Source: Oligoflexia bacterium
GTDB lineage: Bacteria > Bdellovibrionota > Bdellovibrionia > Bdellovibrionales > Bdellovibrionaceae
Direction of reading: 5' to 3'
DNA length: 64,000 bases
NCBI GenBank assembly: GCA_016861345.1
Contig: BOLD01000004.1
Location: 82,177 to 146,176, forward strand
The notes below the pieces were generated by a model that was not told the DNA's origin, searched no databases, and saw only the letters and a program-made list of their open reading frames with translations. Positions 1 to 12,196 of this stretch are shown here, one piece after another (within the stretch, counting starts at the first letter, position 1; each line of letters starts with the position of its first letter). The translations under genes and the position numbers were made by a program.

Positions 1-1
1 A

Positions 2-3000
2 CTCGAGGCAATTTTAGATCGCGAACTTTCGCTGGGTCACCAGCGACTGCGCGTGCGTGGGTCTTCCTCTGCTCTGAATCTCGCTCTTGTCTTGTGCAAC
101 AATACCTCTAAAAATATCAGCGGCTTGCCGCACCTGGTTGTTGTGCCGCGTATGTCAGATGCGCTTCGAGTTCAGCAGTGTCTTGCCTTTTTTAATCCAT
201 CGCATCAATCTGAAATTCTTCCTCACTTCGATGTTTCGCCCTATGTCGGACTTTATCCCCGAGATCGATCGATTGCTGAACGTTTACGCTTTCTTTGGAT
301 GGCACAGTCCGCAAAACCAAATCAGATTTTCATCGCCCCGATTGGATCTTTGCTTCAGAAAACTCTTCCCTTTCGCGCCCTTTCCGAAAATTCACACACC
401 TTCGGGGTTGGTGCAGAGCTGCCTGATGGGCTCTCTGAGTTTCTGAGTCAGATCGGATACCAATCTGCCCCCCTTGTTGAAGATGTGGGTCAGTTTGCGA
501 TTCGCGGCGGGATTGTAGATATTTTTTCACCCGCACACGCTCTGCCTGTGCGAATTGAGCTTTTTGGCGATCAGGTCGAGTCCCTTCGTTTTTTCAGTCC
601 AACTGATCAGCGCTCCCAAGATCCTGTGACAGAGTTTCATCTTATTCCTTGCCGCGAGTATCTCTGGAAAGAGGCTGATGTTGAATCCTTAGTTTCCTCT
701 TTTCGAAAAACGGTCGAGGGTCGCAGCGTTGATCAAAGTGAATATGAAGAAGCCCTTCGACATTTGAGTCGGAAAACTTCTTTTCCTGGAATTGATTTCT
801 TACTGCCCTTCTTTTTCAAGCAAGTTGAATCTCCTTTGAATCATTTCTGCTCTGATCTCAACGTTTGGTTTATTGATCCGATGGAAATTTCTCGGCATGC
901 AGACCAAATTTTTGCCGAAATGAAATCTGATTTTGATTTAGCCAACAAGCAAGTTGTTCGTCCTCCGATTTCAAGCCTTTATGGTTCGCTTGACGATCTT
1001 GCTTTCTCGGGCGAGAGTTCTCAAATCGAACTCACAACTCTCGATCTCGACGAGGCCGGAACCTCTGGCGATCAGTTTTATAAAATTGATTATCGCTCTG
1101 CCCCCGTCCATGAGCTGGCCAACCAGCTTCATGCCCAACTTCCGGGTAGCGAAGCCTGGCTATCGGCACTGAAGTCAAAAATAGGGGCCTGGAGACAGGG
1201 TGGCTATCGAATTTTTGTCGGAGTAAAAAACAAATCTCAAATTGAGCGACTCAGAATCTTTTTTGAAAAAATCGATTTGAAAATAGTTGTCCCAGAGCCC
1301 ACCGATCTTTTCTGGCACTCTTGGCTTGAAGACCAGGACCGGGATTTACATCTTATCCATGTACTTCCGACCCTGTTGCCAGAAAGCTTACGCCTTGAGG
1401 ATGAGCAACTTGTTTTTCTGCGTGATGAGGATTTGCTTGGAAAGAAAATCAGAAGCGGAACAACCACCACATCCAAAGAAGATTTCCAGACAAAAGCAAA
1501 GCGGCTGAGCTTTGGCGATCTCAAGCCTGGTGATTGCGTCGTCCATGTTCTTCATGGAATTGGCGTTTATGATGGTTTGAAAATCATGTCGATCAATGGA
1601 GTGGAATCTGAGTTTATTCAGATCAGCTACAAAGACAAAGACAAGCTCTATTTGCCCGTTTACCGTGTTGGTCAAATTCAAAAATACTCCGGGCTCGCGC
1701 AGACAGCTCCGCTTGATAAGCTTGGTGGAACATCTTGGGAGAAAACAAAAACAAAAGTTCGCGGCCACCTGCGCGACATTGCCTCTGAACTGCTTGAACT
1801 CTATGCCAAACGAGCAGAGATGCATCGACCCGCATTGAGGTTGGATGAGAATGCCTTTGCCTCTTTCGAGATGGGCTTTCCCTATGACGAAACCGATGAT
1901 CAATTGAGATCAATCCGTGATATCGTTCATGATTTTACCCACACAAAACCCATGGATCGCCTGATCTGCGGCGACGTTGGCTTTGGTAAAACAGAAATCG
2001 CTATGCGCGCGACATTTCTAGCAGCTCACAATAAAAAACAGGTCGCCGTGCTTGCTCCAACAACTGTTTTAAGTTTTCAACACTATGAGACCTTCAAAAA
2101 AAGATTTGCCGGATGGAATTTTGAAATTCGGGAGCTCAATCGTTTTGTCTCAAATGCTGATGCGAAGAAGACAATTGCAGAACTCAAAGAAGGCAAGGTC
2201 GACATCTTAATCGGAACTCATCGCCTACTTAGTAAGGACGTTGTTTTTAAAGATCTCGGGCTGCTTATTGTTGATGAAGAACAAAAGTTTGGGGTCGCCC
2301 ATAAAGAGAAGATTCGAAAACTTCGTACGGGGGTCGACACGCTTGCTATGTCTGCCACCCCAATTCCCCGCACCCTTAACATGAGTCTTGTTGGCATTCG
2401 CGATCTCAGCCTGATCAACACGGCTCCTGTCGATCGGCTGCCAACGCGTACATTTATCAGCAAGTGGGATGATGAATCCATACGAAAGGCGATCTCTTCA
2501 GAAATTAGTCGTGGCGGTCAGGTTTACTTTATTCATAATCGTGTTCAAAGTATTTACTCTATTGCTGACCGAGTTCGCAGCCTTGTTCCAGAGGCCCGAA
2601 TTAAAATCGGACACGGCCAAATGAATGAAGATGAGCTTGAAAAAACCATGGTTCAATTTTTCCACAGAGAAATTGATGTTTTAATTTGCACCACGATTGT
2701 TGAGTCCGGGATGGATGTTCCCACTGCAAACACCATGTTTATTGATGATGCCCATATGATGGGACTCAGTCAGCTTTATCAGCTTCGCGGGCGTGTTGGC
2801 CGAAGCAAGCAGCGAGCTTATTGCTACTTGATTCTTCCAAAAGATAAAAAAATCGACAAAGATGCTCAAGAGCGCTTACGTGTGATTCAAGAAAATACAG
2901 CTCTTGGTAGCGGAATTCGCGTCGCTCAGTATGACCTTGAGCTTCGTGGCGCGGGCGACTTGCTTGGCGAGGAACAATCAGGGCACATTAATGCTGTCGG

Positions 3001-3505
3001 ATACGAACTGTATATGGATCTTCTTGAAGAGGCTATCCATCAACTTAAGGGAGAACCTTCAGATGACGCAACTGTTGATCCAGAAATCAATCTTCGCATT
3101 CCGGCCCTGATTCCAGATAAATATATTGCCGACATTCGCTTACGTTTAACTTATTACAAGGCCCTTTCTGAAATACGTTCTCACGAAGATCTTGAGAAAA
3201 TTGAAGAAGAATTAAGAGATCAGTTCGGAGAAATTCCTGAGCCTACGCTCAATCTTATGGGCCTGATGCTGATTCGAGCACAATGCAAAGATCTCGGCGT
3301 CCGCGATCTTTCTGCGGGGTTAAAAAACATTTCTTTAATTTTCACAGAAAAAACAAAATTAAAACCAGAAACTGTGATTTCACTAGCCATGAAAGAAAAT
3401 AAAAAATATTCGCTTACCCCTGATAACAGATTAAATATTCGAATGAATAACATCACCTGGCCTGGCGTTTACGAAGAGCTTTCTTATTTACTGAAGCTTA
3501 TTTAG
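2..3505 (+). CDS. mfd: Transcription-repair coupling factor Mfd (5' end outside window)
   Basis: Mfd removes RNA polymerase stalled at DNA lesions and recruits UvrA. The reading frame is open from base 2, so a GTG at 53 is probably not the start; 1,167 residues are visible, close to the usual full length. In order: UvrB-like N-terminal domains, a CarD-like RNA-polymerase-interaction domain (about residues 500-575), then a RecG-type translocase with Walker A GDVGFGKTEIA (about 656), a DEEQ box (about 757) and LRGRVGRS (about 928), and the C-terminal D7 region. No damage to motifs is seen. Convergent with the next gene, with only 21 bases between. Confidence 0.97.
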   Translation, partial: LEAILDRELSLGHQRLRVRGSSSALNLALVLCNNTSKNISGLPHLVVVPRMSDALRVQQCLAFFNPSHQSEILPHFDVSPYVGLYPRDRSIAERLRFLWMAQSAKPNQIFIAPIGSLLQKTLPFRALSENSHTFGVGAELPDGLSEFLSQIGYQSAPLVEDVGQFAIRGGIVDIFSPAHALPVRIELFGDQVESLRFFSPTDQRSQDPVTEFHLIPCREYLWKEADVESLVSSFRKTVEGRSVDQSEYEEALRHLSRKTSFPGIDFLLPFFFKQVESPLNHFCSDLNVWFIDPMEISRHADQIFAEMKSDFDLANKQVVRPPISSLYGSLDDLAFSGESSQIELTTLDLDEAGTSGDQFYKIDYRSAPVHELANQLHAQLPGSEAWLSALKSKIGAWRQGGYRIFVGVKNKSQIERLRIFFEKIDLKIVVPEPTDLFWHSWLEDQDRDLHLIHVLPTLLPESLRLEDEQLVFLRDEDLLGKKIRSGTTTTSKEDFQTKAKRLSFGDLKPGDCVVHVLHGIGVYDGLKIMSINGVESEFIQISYKDKDKLYLPVYRVGQIQKYSGLAQTAPLDKLGGTSWEKTKTKVRGHLRDIASELLELYAKRAEMHRPALRLDENAFASFEMGFPYDETDDQLRSIRDIVHDFTHTKPMDRLICGDVGFGKTEIAMRATFLAAHNKKQVAVLAPTTVLSFQHYETFKKRFAGWNFEIRELNRFVSNADAKKTIAELKEGKVDILIGTHRLLSKDVVFKDLGLLIVDEEQKFGVAHKEKIRKLRTGVDTLAMSATPIPRTLNMSLVGIRDLSLINTAPVDRLPTRTFISKWDDESIRKAISSEISRGGQVYFIHNRVQSIYSIADRVRSLVPEARIKIGHGQMNEDELEKTMVQFFHREIDVLICTTIVESGMDVPTANTMFIDDAHMMGLSQLYQLRGRVGRSKQRAYCYLILPKDKKIDKDAQERLRVIQENTALGSGIRVAQYDLELRGAGDLLGEEQSGHINAVGYELYMDLLEEAIHQLKGEPSDDATVDPEINLRIPALIPDKYIADIRLRLTYYKALSEIRSHEDLEKIEEELRDQFGEIPEPTLNLMGLMLIRAQCKDLGVRDLSAGLKNISLIFTEKTKLKPETVISLAMKENKKYSLTPDNRLNIRMNNITWPGVYEELSYLLKLI

Positions 3506-3526
3506 TTCCGACCGTATTGTCAGCTC

Positions 3527-4279
3527 TTAGAATTCAAGTCTCAGGCCCGCTCCATATTCCCAATCTGTCTGCAGATCTGTGTCGCTCGCCTGAGTTGAGG
3601 TTTGGTATTTGATCGCATAAACATCCACCATCGTTGCGACAAGGCCGCCCTCGTGATAGGCGCGGCGGCTGGCGCTCTCGTCCAGCCAGTTCAGATAAAA
3701 ATGAATTCCGGCAGAGTATGCACTTGTTAGAGCTGTCGACTTTGCAACACTGTGGCCATCAAGCCCACTTGTCTCTTTATGATCAAAAGTAAAAGCCTGT
3801 ACAGATGCATAAGGAGCAAAGTAGGGCTCAGCAAAAAGTGTGTCCATTGAATACATCAGGGCTGCGCCCTTTTTCTGAAGGCTCAGCGTAACCCTATCTC
3901 CGGAGCGGCCATCCTGTATTGATCCCTGCCCATAAATGAGGTCAAGCCCAAGTGAGCCAATTGGCGTGTTCCACTGAGGGCCAAGCTGGATTTGATTTAT
4001 CGCAACTTTTGATTTTCCAAAAATATCTTCGAATGTTGCCACATAAAGAGCGCTATCGGCGCTATGAAAAAACAAGGTCTCGCTTGTTACGGCAAAACGA
4101 ACTGACCAGGGTCCTCGCTTTGTTTGATAGGGGGCTGTCGCGTCTGCTGGGATGTGAACTTCCACCAATTCATTCTCTTGCTGACCCTGGGCCAAAGGCG
4201 CTATCAGAAGGGTTGCCACGGAAATAAATGCGACTAAACACACACGACAATAGTTCATAAGAAGTCTGTATTGCGGCAT
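3527..4279 (-). CDS. Exported protein, probable outer-membrane beta-barrel
   Basis: Unrecognised 250-residue protein. It has a hydrophobic signal segment (roughly residues 10-32, ending near AQGQQ), then alternating polar and aromatic segments, and ends GLRLEF. A C-terminal phenylalanine after alternating hydrophobic residues is typical of proteins inserted by the BAM complex. The ATG at 4279 is preceded by GGTGGA at a workable spacing; an internal ATG at 4258 would also keep the signal peptide. Divergent from the glycosidase at 4320, so the 40-base gap must hold both promoters. Function unknown; the barrel assignment is inference from sequence texture. Confidence 0.6.
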   Translation of the reverse strand: MPQYRLLMNYCRVCLVAFISVATLLIAPLAQGQQENELVEVHIPADATAPYQTKRGPWSVRFAVTSETLFFHSADSALYVATFEDIFGKSKVAINQIQLGPQWNTPIGSLGLDLIYGQGSIQDGRSGDRVTLSLQKKGAALMYSMDTLFAEPYFAPYASVQAFTFDHKETSGLDGHSVAKSTALTSAYSAGIHFYLNWLDESASRRAYHEGGLVATMVDVYAIKYQTSTQASDTDLQTDWEYGAGLRLEF

Positions 4280-4319
4280 CCTTGTTCCACCAGTGAGAAA
4301 AAATAATTAAATTAGTTCT

Positions 4320-5918
4320 ATGACAAATTTATCCTCTTTTTTAAGGGGTGTCCTTATTCTTGTTTTCTTGTTTGGCCCTTCGGCGAGTCCAGCTTTTGAC
4401 CGCGCCCATCAAATGAGTCTTGAAAATCGCATCGGTCAGCTTTTCATGCTGGGTATTCCTGACGATGGAGAATCTCTGAGCGATTATACAAAAACTCTCA
4501 TCACAAAAGTGCGCCCAGGTGGAATTATTTTATTTAAAAGAAATATTAAGTCTCTCCGACAGGTTTCTTTATTAAACGAAAGCTTGCAAAAATACTCTGT
4601 CGCTCACAACGGCACTCCGCTGCTCATCGCTCTTGATCAAGAGGGCGGTCGCGTCGTCCGTATCAAAACCACTCCCGCACTTCCCTCGCCTTTAGCGGTC
4701 GGAAACACGCGAGATCCCCAGATTGCCTTTCAGCTTGCTCTTGCGAGCGGAAAAATTCTTCGTGGACTTGGGTTTAATATGAACCTGGCTCCCGTGCTTG
4801 ATACAATTCCGGATGATGGGCAATCTTTTATCGGCGAGCGCTCCTTTGGCTCAGACCCAGCTCTTGTTTCAAGAATGGGACTTGCCTCTGCTCAGGGCAT
4901 GCTCACGGCTCGCGTCCTTCCAACAGCGAAGCACTTTCCCGGCAGTGGTCAGTTCGCTGGAGATCCCCATCAGAAGCGCGTTGTTTCAAATGTTGAAAAC
5001 AAATCTCTTTTACATGTCGGAGTGCAACCCTTTCAAGAATTTGGATCGCTCTTTCCCTCGGCACTGATGCTTTCCCATGTTGCCTATCCACAAATTGATT
5101 CTTCATCTCTTCCAGCAACATTTTCACAAAATATTATCGAGGGCCTTCTTCGAAAAAATCTTGATTACCAAGGCCTGGTCTTAACGGATGATTTACAAAT
5201 GGGCGGAGCAAAGATTTTTTCAGGCATTGATTCGGCGGCTACAGCTTCGCTCAGTGCTGGTGCGGATATGCTGATGATCACCTGGTCGGCTAACAAGCAG
5301 TCCAGCGCCTACCAATCTGTTCTGAAGGCTGCGACTTCTAAAATAATCACACAGTCATCCATCAATAATAAAGTTGATCGAATATTAAAAATTAAGGGAA
5401 TTTTGCAGCCCTCTCTTCATCGCCGACATCCCAGCTGGGCAGAGGATTCTGTAGAAGATCTTGAGCTGCAAAAGCTGGATGAAAAAATTCTCGACATTAA
5501 TCTTTCACGTGAAATCAAAAAAATTCCTGAGCTCCGTGAAAATGATGCTCTTGTTCTTATTTCAAGTAACGCACACTTTCGGTGGCAATTTGAGAGAAGT
5601 CTTAATCGACCGATTCAGCAGATTGAAATTAGTCGAAAAAATTCTCGATCTTTTTTAAATGGGTTGAGGTCAATTATCAGCAAAAACAACAGCACCACTT
5701 TTTTACTTCCTATATTTTCTGTTGGATATGCCCGGTGGGCAGAGTCTTTGCCTGACGATATTCGTTCAAAAGTTATTGTCGTGAATGCGGGTCCACCTGG
5801 TTTATTCAAACGACCGGCATTTAAGACTGTACTTGAAATCAATCACCCACATCAGAATCTGGGGCGACGACTCGGAGAGCTTCTCTCGCAGAGAAACTCT
5901 CGCTTAGCAAAATTCTAG
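4320..5918 (+). CDS. Exported family 3 glycoside hydrolase, NagZ-like beta-N-acetylhexosaminidase
   Basis: Likely removes N-acetylglucosamine from muropeptides or peptidoglycan. Residues 1-25 form a signal peptide, so it is exported, unlike the cytoplasmic NagZ of E. coli. The GH3 barrel carries LIALDQEGGRVVR (about 102), KHFPGSG (about 204) followed by GDPH, and the nucleophile motif TDDLQMGG (about 288). The usual KHFPGHG has Ser for the second His, and the usual DSH is DPH, so the Asp-His pair is kept. About 180 further residues follow the barrel, as in two-domain Gram-positive relatives. At 532 residues it is much longer than E. coli NagZ. No clear ribosome-binding site precedes the ATG. 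Confidence 0.85.
   Translation: MTNLSSFLRGVLILVFLFGPSASPAFDRAHQMSLENRIGQLFMLGIPDDGESLSDYTKTLITKVRPGGIILFKRNIKSLRQVSLLNESLQKYSVAHNGTPLLIALDQEGGRVVRIKTTPALPSPLAVGNTRDPQIAFQLALASGKILRGLGFNMNLAPVLDTIPDDGQSFIGERSFGSDPALVSRMGLASAQGMLTARVLPTAKHFPGSGQFAGDPHQKRVVSNVENKSLLHVGVQPFQEFGSLFPSALMLSHVAYPQIDSSSLPATFSQNIIEGLLRKNLDYQGLVLTDDLQMGGAKIFSGIDSAATASLSAGADMLMITWSANKQSSAYQSVLKAATSKIITQSSINNKVDRILKIKGILQPSLHRRHPSWAEDSVEDLELQKLDEKILDINLSREIKKIPELRENDALVLISSNAHFRWQFERSLNRPIQQIEISRKNSRSFLNGLRSIISKNNSTTFLLPIFSVGYARWAESLPDDIRSKVIVVNAGPPGLFKRPAFKTVLEINHPHQNLGRRLGELLSQRNSRLAKF
5501..5516. promoter_or_regulatory. parS-like sequence inside the NagZ-like gene
   Basis: TCTTTCACGTGAAATC keeps the central 12 bases TTTCACGTGAAA of the general bacterial parS consensus TGTTTCACGTGAAACA; three outer bases differ. 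It lies about 8.6 kb from the parS-like palindrome next to parA. It is inside coding sequence, so it may be chance; ParB binding here is only a possibility. Confidence 0.3.
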
Positions 5919-5922
5919 ATTG

Positions 5923-6333
5923 CTACTGTGCTTTCTCTGAAAGAAAGGCGGCCTCGGCTCGAAGCCGATCAATATCACCCATAACTTTAACCAACTGTTC
6001 ATCGGTTAACGTCTCAGTCATTAAGCGCTCTTCGCTTTCTTTGAGGTGATCTTGAACTGCTTTTGGATCAATCTCGTCAGCAGCAACGGCCGTCTCGGCA
6101 AGGACAGAAACGCCCTCTGCACTGACTTGGCAATAGCCCCAGCTGATCACAAGTCTTTTAGAGTCTCCAGTCTTTAGCTTATATTTCAAAACTCCAGCGC
6201 CCAATGAAGTCATCAGTGGAGCGTGGCCTGGAAGAATATGCAGCTCGCCTCTGAAGGCTGGAAGAGTAATCTCTTCCAGCTCAACATCTGCAAGAACCTT
6301 TTTATCTGGAGTTGCAAAAAACAACTTAAACAT
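5923..6333 (-). CDS. atpC: F1 ATP synthase epsilon subunit
   Basis: Central-stalk subunit that links rotation to the F1 head and can inhibit ATP hydrolysis. The 136 residues match the family length: an N-terminal beta-sandwich (FRGELHILPGHAPLMTSL is the typical signature) and a C-terminal alpha-helical hairpin rich in Glu, Arg and Ala. An AAGGAAT ribosome-binding site precedes the ATG. Last gene of the minus-strand F1 cluster, 7 bases after atpD, and convergent with the NagZ-like gene with 4 bases between their stops. Confidence 0.95.
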   Translation of the reverse strand: MFKLFFATPDKKVLADVELEEITLPAFRGELHILPGHAPLMTSLGAGVLKYKLKTGDSKRLVISWGYCQVSAEGVSVLAETAVAADEIDPKAVQDHLKESEERLMTETLTDEQLVKVMGDIDRLRAEAAFLSEKAQ

Positions 6334-6340
6334 AAATTCC

Positions 6341-7753
<1,413 letters not shown>

Positions 7754-7767
7754 TTAATTCAATTCAA

Positions 7768-8655
7768 TTATTTAAGAGATTCCGCACCACTGACGATTTC
7801 AATAAGCTCAGTCGTGATCTTCTCTTGTCTCAACTTGTTGTAAGTCAGAGTTAATTTGTTCAACACGTCTCGGGCATTGTTTGTTGCGTTTTCCATGGCC
7901 GTCATTCTGGCGCCATGCTCGGCCGCAACACTCTCTGCCATACATCTAAACACTTGGACGCTAAAATGCTTCACGAGCAGCTGGTCAATGACCCTCTCTG
8001 GGTCAGGTTCATAAATCATGTCGGTCGAGAATCCTGGTATTGGGCCAGCGTCGCCCAAATCAAGGGTTTGCTTAGTCAAATCAACTGGCAACAAGGTCTC
8101 ACAAACAACTTTCTGAGAAATTGCCGATTTGAACTCGTTGTAAACCATTCGGATTTCGTCATAGTGACCATCGAGATAGTTTTGCATAGCTTTTTCAGCA
8201 ACCCCAGACGCAAGATCATAAGAAATGTCCTTGTCTAGTTTTGTAATCGTGTCGACGACGCTGACGCTTCGTTTTGCAAAGTAATCAGCGGCCTTGCGGC
8301 CAATAAATATGATGTCTGTCTTTTCATATTTATCTGAGTTCTGCTTCAAATACTGCTCAGTGAATTTAATAATGTTCCCGTTAAATCCGCCGCAAAGTCC
8401 GCGATCAGACGTCAGGACCATGAGAAGGATTTTTTTTGGCTCAGGGCGCGACACCAGAAGTGGATGCGGTACTCTTTCCGTTACGGCAATGTTCGCAATT
8501 ACTTTTAAAAGCGAGTGTGCGTAAGGGCGCATGTTCACAATCTGATGTTGGGCCTTTCGAAGCTTTGCAGCAGATACAAGCTTCATCGCTTTCGTGATCT
8601 GCTGTGTGTTCTTCGTTGTTTCAATCCGTGCCCGGATATCTTTAAGGCTTGCCAT
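7768..8655 (-). CDS. atpG: F1 ATP synthase gamma subunit
   Basis: Rotor shaft of F1. The 295 residues begin MASLKDIRARIETTKNTQQI, the family's N-terminal coiled-coil signature, include TSDRGLCGGFN near residue 80, and end with the partner helix (NATNNARDVLNKLTLTYNKL). GAGGAG lies upstream of the ATG. Between atpA and atpD, as usual. Confidence 0.96.
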   Translation of the reverse strand: MASLKDIRARIETTKNTQQITKAMKLVSAAKLRKAQHQIVNMRPYAHSLLKVIANIAVTERVPHPLLVSRPEPKKILLMVLTSDRGLCGGFNGNIIKFTEQYLKQNSDKYEKTDIIFIGRKAADYFAKRSVSVVDTITKLDKDISYDLASGVAEKAMQNYLDGHYDEIRMVYNEFKSAISQKVVCETLLPVDLTKQTLDLGDAGPIPGFSTDMIYEPDPERVIDQLLVKHFSVQVFRCMAESVAAEHGARMTAMENATNNARDVLNKLTLTYNKLRQEKITTELIEIVSGAESLK

Positions 8656-8673
8656 TTTGGTGTTGTCTCCTCA

Positions 8674-10726
<2,053 letters not shown>

Positions 10727-10730
<4 letters not shown>

Positions 10731-11305
10731 TGCTGAACCGCCTGTATGTTGTTAATAAATTCACTCTGAAGCCGCTTGTGATCTTCGCTTGTGACGCTCG
10801 ACTGCATATTGTGAGCAGCAAGCTTGGCGGCCTCGCGAATCATGTCTTCTCTGAGATGGGTTTTGGCTTTTTCAATTTCAAGCTGAGCCGCGGCCTCGGC
10901 CTCTTTGCGTATTCTTTTTGAGAGCTCTTCGGCCTCTGCCATAATGCTTGATCTTAAGTCTGCTGCCTCTGCCTTTGCTCGAGATATGCTTTCATCTGCA
11001 GTGCTCTCAAGCTTTGTGAGCTTAACCTTAATATCAAGATGCTCTTCCTCTGCCTTCGCCCTCGCTGCTTGCGCGCGGCCAGCGGCGTGAAGATAGGCCT
11101 CTCTTCTTCCTTTGAAAAAATCCTTTACTGGTTTTTTCATAATGTAGAAAAGCCCGCCAATCATGATTGATACGTTGATAATTTGATAAATTATTGTCTT
11201 AATTGCATGTGCATCTAGGCCGTGCCCGCCGCCGTGTGCGGCATCGCTTGCTTGAGCAAGTGCGGCCAAAAGCAACAAACCACTGATAATAGCTAAATTT
11301 CTCAT
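10727..11305 (-). CDS. atpF: ATP synthase b subunit with an N-terminal export-like extension
   Basis: Peripheral-stalk subunit. It begins with a signal-peptide-like stretch (residues 1-19, ending AQAS), then a His/Gly-rich segment DAAHGGGHGLDAH, then the membrane helix (about 38-58) and a long charged coiled coil to the end at 192. Ordinary b subunits start directly with the membrane helix. The DAAH motif after the export-like segment also occurs in the c subunit at 32731. The ATG overlaps the stop of the upstream b-type gene by one base (TAATG). Confidence 0.88.
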
Positions 11306-11754
11306 TAATTTACTCTCTGTTTGTTCGTGAGAAGTCTTTGACTCATTGTCTGTGAAAGCGCCGGAACTTCTTGCTGCATTTTTTGAGCAGCCTCGGCAAG
11401 CTCGCTTGCAACCTGCTTTCGTGTTTGTTCCAAAATTTTTTGTGATTCTTCTCGTGCCTTTGCGACAACGCTTTCTGCATCGCTGCTTGCGCTCGCCCTA
11501 AAAGAATCGAAAATTGTTTTAATTTCTCCGCTCACTTTGCGAGCCCTTGTTTCGTATTCCGCGCGCAAATCTTCAGCTTGTCGCTGAATTTCGGTGGCAA
11601 CATCTTCGCTGCCTTTTGTTTGATGGTCTCTTTTTTCGTGCAATTCTGCATACGGCTTGAAGACGTAGTTAACTAGAACCACAATTGTGAAGACAAAAAT
11701 AAGAAATTGAAAAGCAAGTGTATGATCGATTCCGAGCTGATGAATAATAGCCAT
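11305..11754 (-). CDS. ATP synthase second b-type (b') subunit
   Basis: Second peripheral-stalk subunit, first gene of the F1 cluster: one membrane helix (about residues 11-32) and a long helix with charged heptads. Bacteria with two different b genes form a b/b' heterodimer. The frame extends up to an ATG at 11796, but that version would code through a GC-rich hairpin at 11766-11788, so the ATG at 11754 (149 residues, MAIIHQLGID) is preferred. Neither start has a standard ribosome-binding site; AGTGGGG, in the hairpin's 3' arm, ends 11 bases before 11754. Confidence 0.85.
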   Translation of the reverse strand: MAIIHQLGIDHTLAFQFLIFVFTIVVLVNYVFKPYAELHEKRDHQTKGSEDVATEIQRQAEDLRAEYETRARKVSGEIKTIFDSFRASASSDAESVVAKAREESQKILEQTRKQVASELAEAAQKMQQEVPALSQTMSQRLLTNKQRVN

Positions 11755-11765
11755 CTGGTATTTTA

Positions 11766-11788
11766 CCCCACTTTGGAAGTCAGTGGGG
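11766..11788 (-). promoter_or_regulatory. Hairpin in the leader of the ATP synthase cluster
   Basis: On the minus strand, CCCCACT and AGTGGGG form a perfect 7-pair stem with a 9-base loop. The 3' arm is the only Shine-Dalgarno-like sequence before the b' start at 11754. No T run follows, so it is not a clear terminator. A role in translation control is inference. Confidence 0.45.
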
Positions 11789-11833
11789 GATATCATTCAT
11801 CAGAACTTAAGGTCAAGAATTTTGGATTTAAGC

Positions 11834-12196
11834 CTAAGTTTTAGGCATATAAGAGGCGCCCTCAAAAACAACGCCCTCATCAATGCGCAGGCTGGGCGAC
11901 GTCACCGTTCCCTTAAACACGGCCGGCGGATGCATAATTACTCGGCGCCGCGCAAAAAGGTTTCCTTCAACTCTGCCGCTAATAATTATGGTTTCTGCTT
12001 CGATCTCGGCAAAGACTAACGCGCCACGATTAATGACAATCGTATCCTTCGTGAAAATTTCTCCCCGAAACTCTCCCCCAATCTGAACCGTCCCCTCAAA
12101 GGTCAGCTTCCCCTCAAAGTGCGCCCCGCTATCCAAGATGGCCGTTACATGACCAAGAGATTCTGTTTCAATGGGTAGGTCGATTAGCTCTGACAT
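11834..12196 (-). CDS. Bactofilin (polymer-forming cytoskeletal protein)
   Basis: Small cytoskeletal protein whose beta-helical core polymerises without nucleotide. At 120 residues it is almost all core: repeated short beta strands with regularly spaced Gly and hydrophobic residues (HFEGKLTFEGTVQIGGEFRG, then TIVINRGALVFAEI), with short tails and no membrane segment. Its start overlaps the parB stop by 13 bases, so it is probably translated with parAB. In Myxococcus xanthus, bactofilins scaffold the ParABS system and are encoded beside parAB; a similar role here is inference. Confidence 0.88.
   Translation of the reverse strand: MSELIDLPIETESLGHVTAILDSGAHFEGKLTFEGTVQIGGEFRGEIFTKDTIVINRGALVFAEIEAETIIISGRVEGNLFARRRVIMHPPAVFKGTVTSPSLRIDEGVVFEGASYMPKT

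Noticed and set aside
1388..1903. Long antisense open frame inside mfd
   Set aside because: No ribosome-binding site or domain, and the mfd frame in this stretch carries conserved CarD-like and linker residues.
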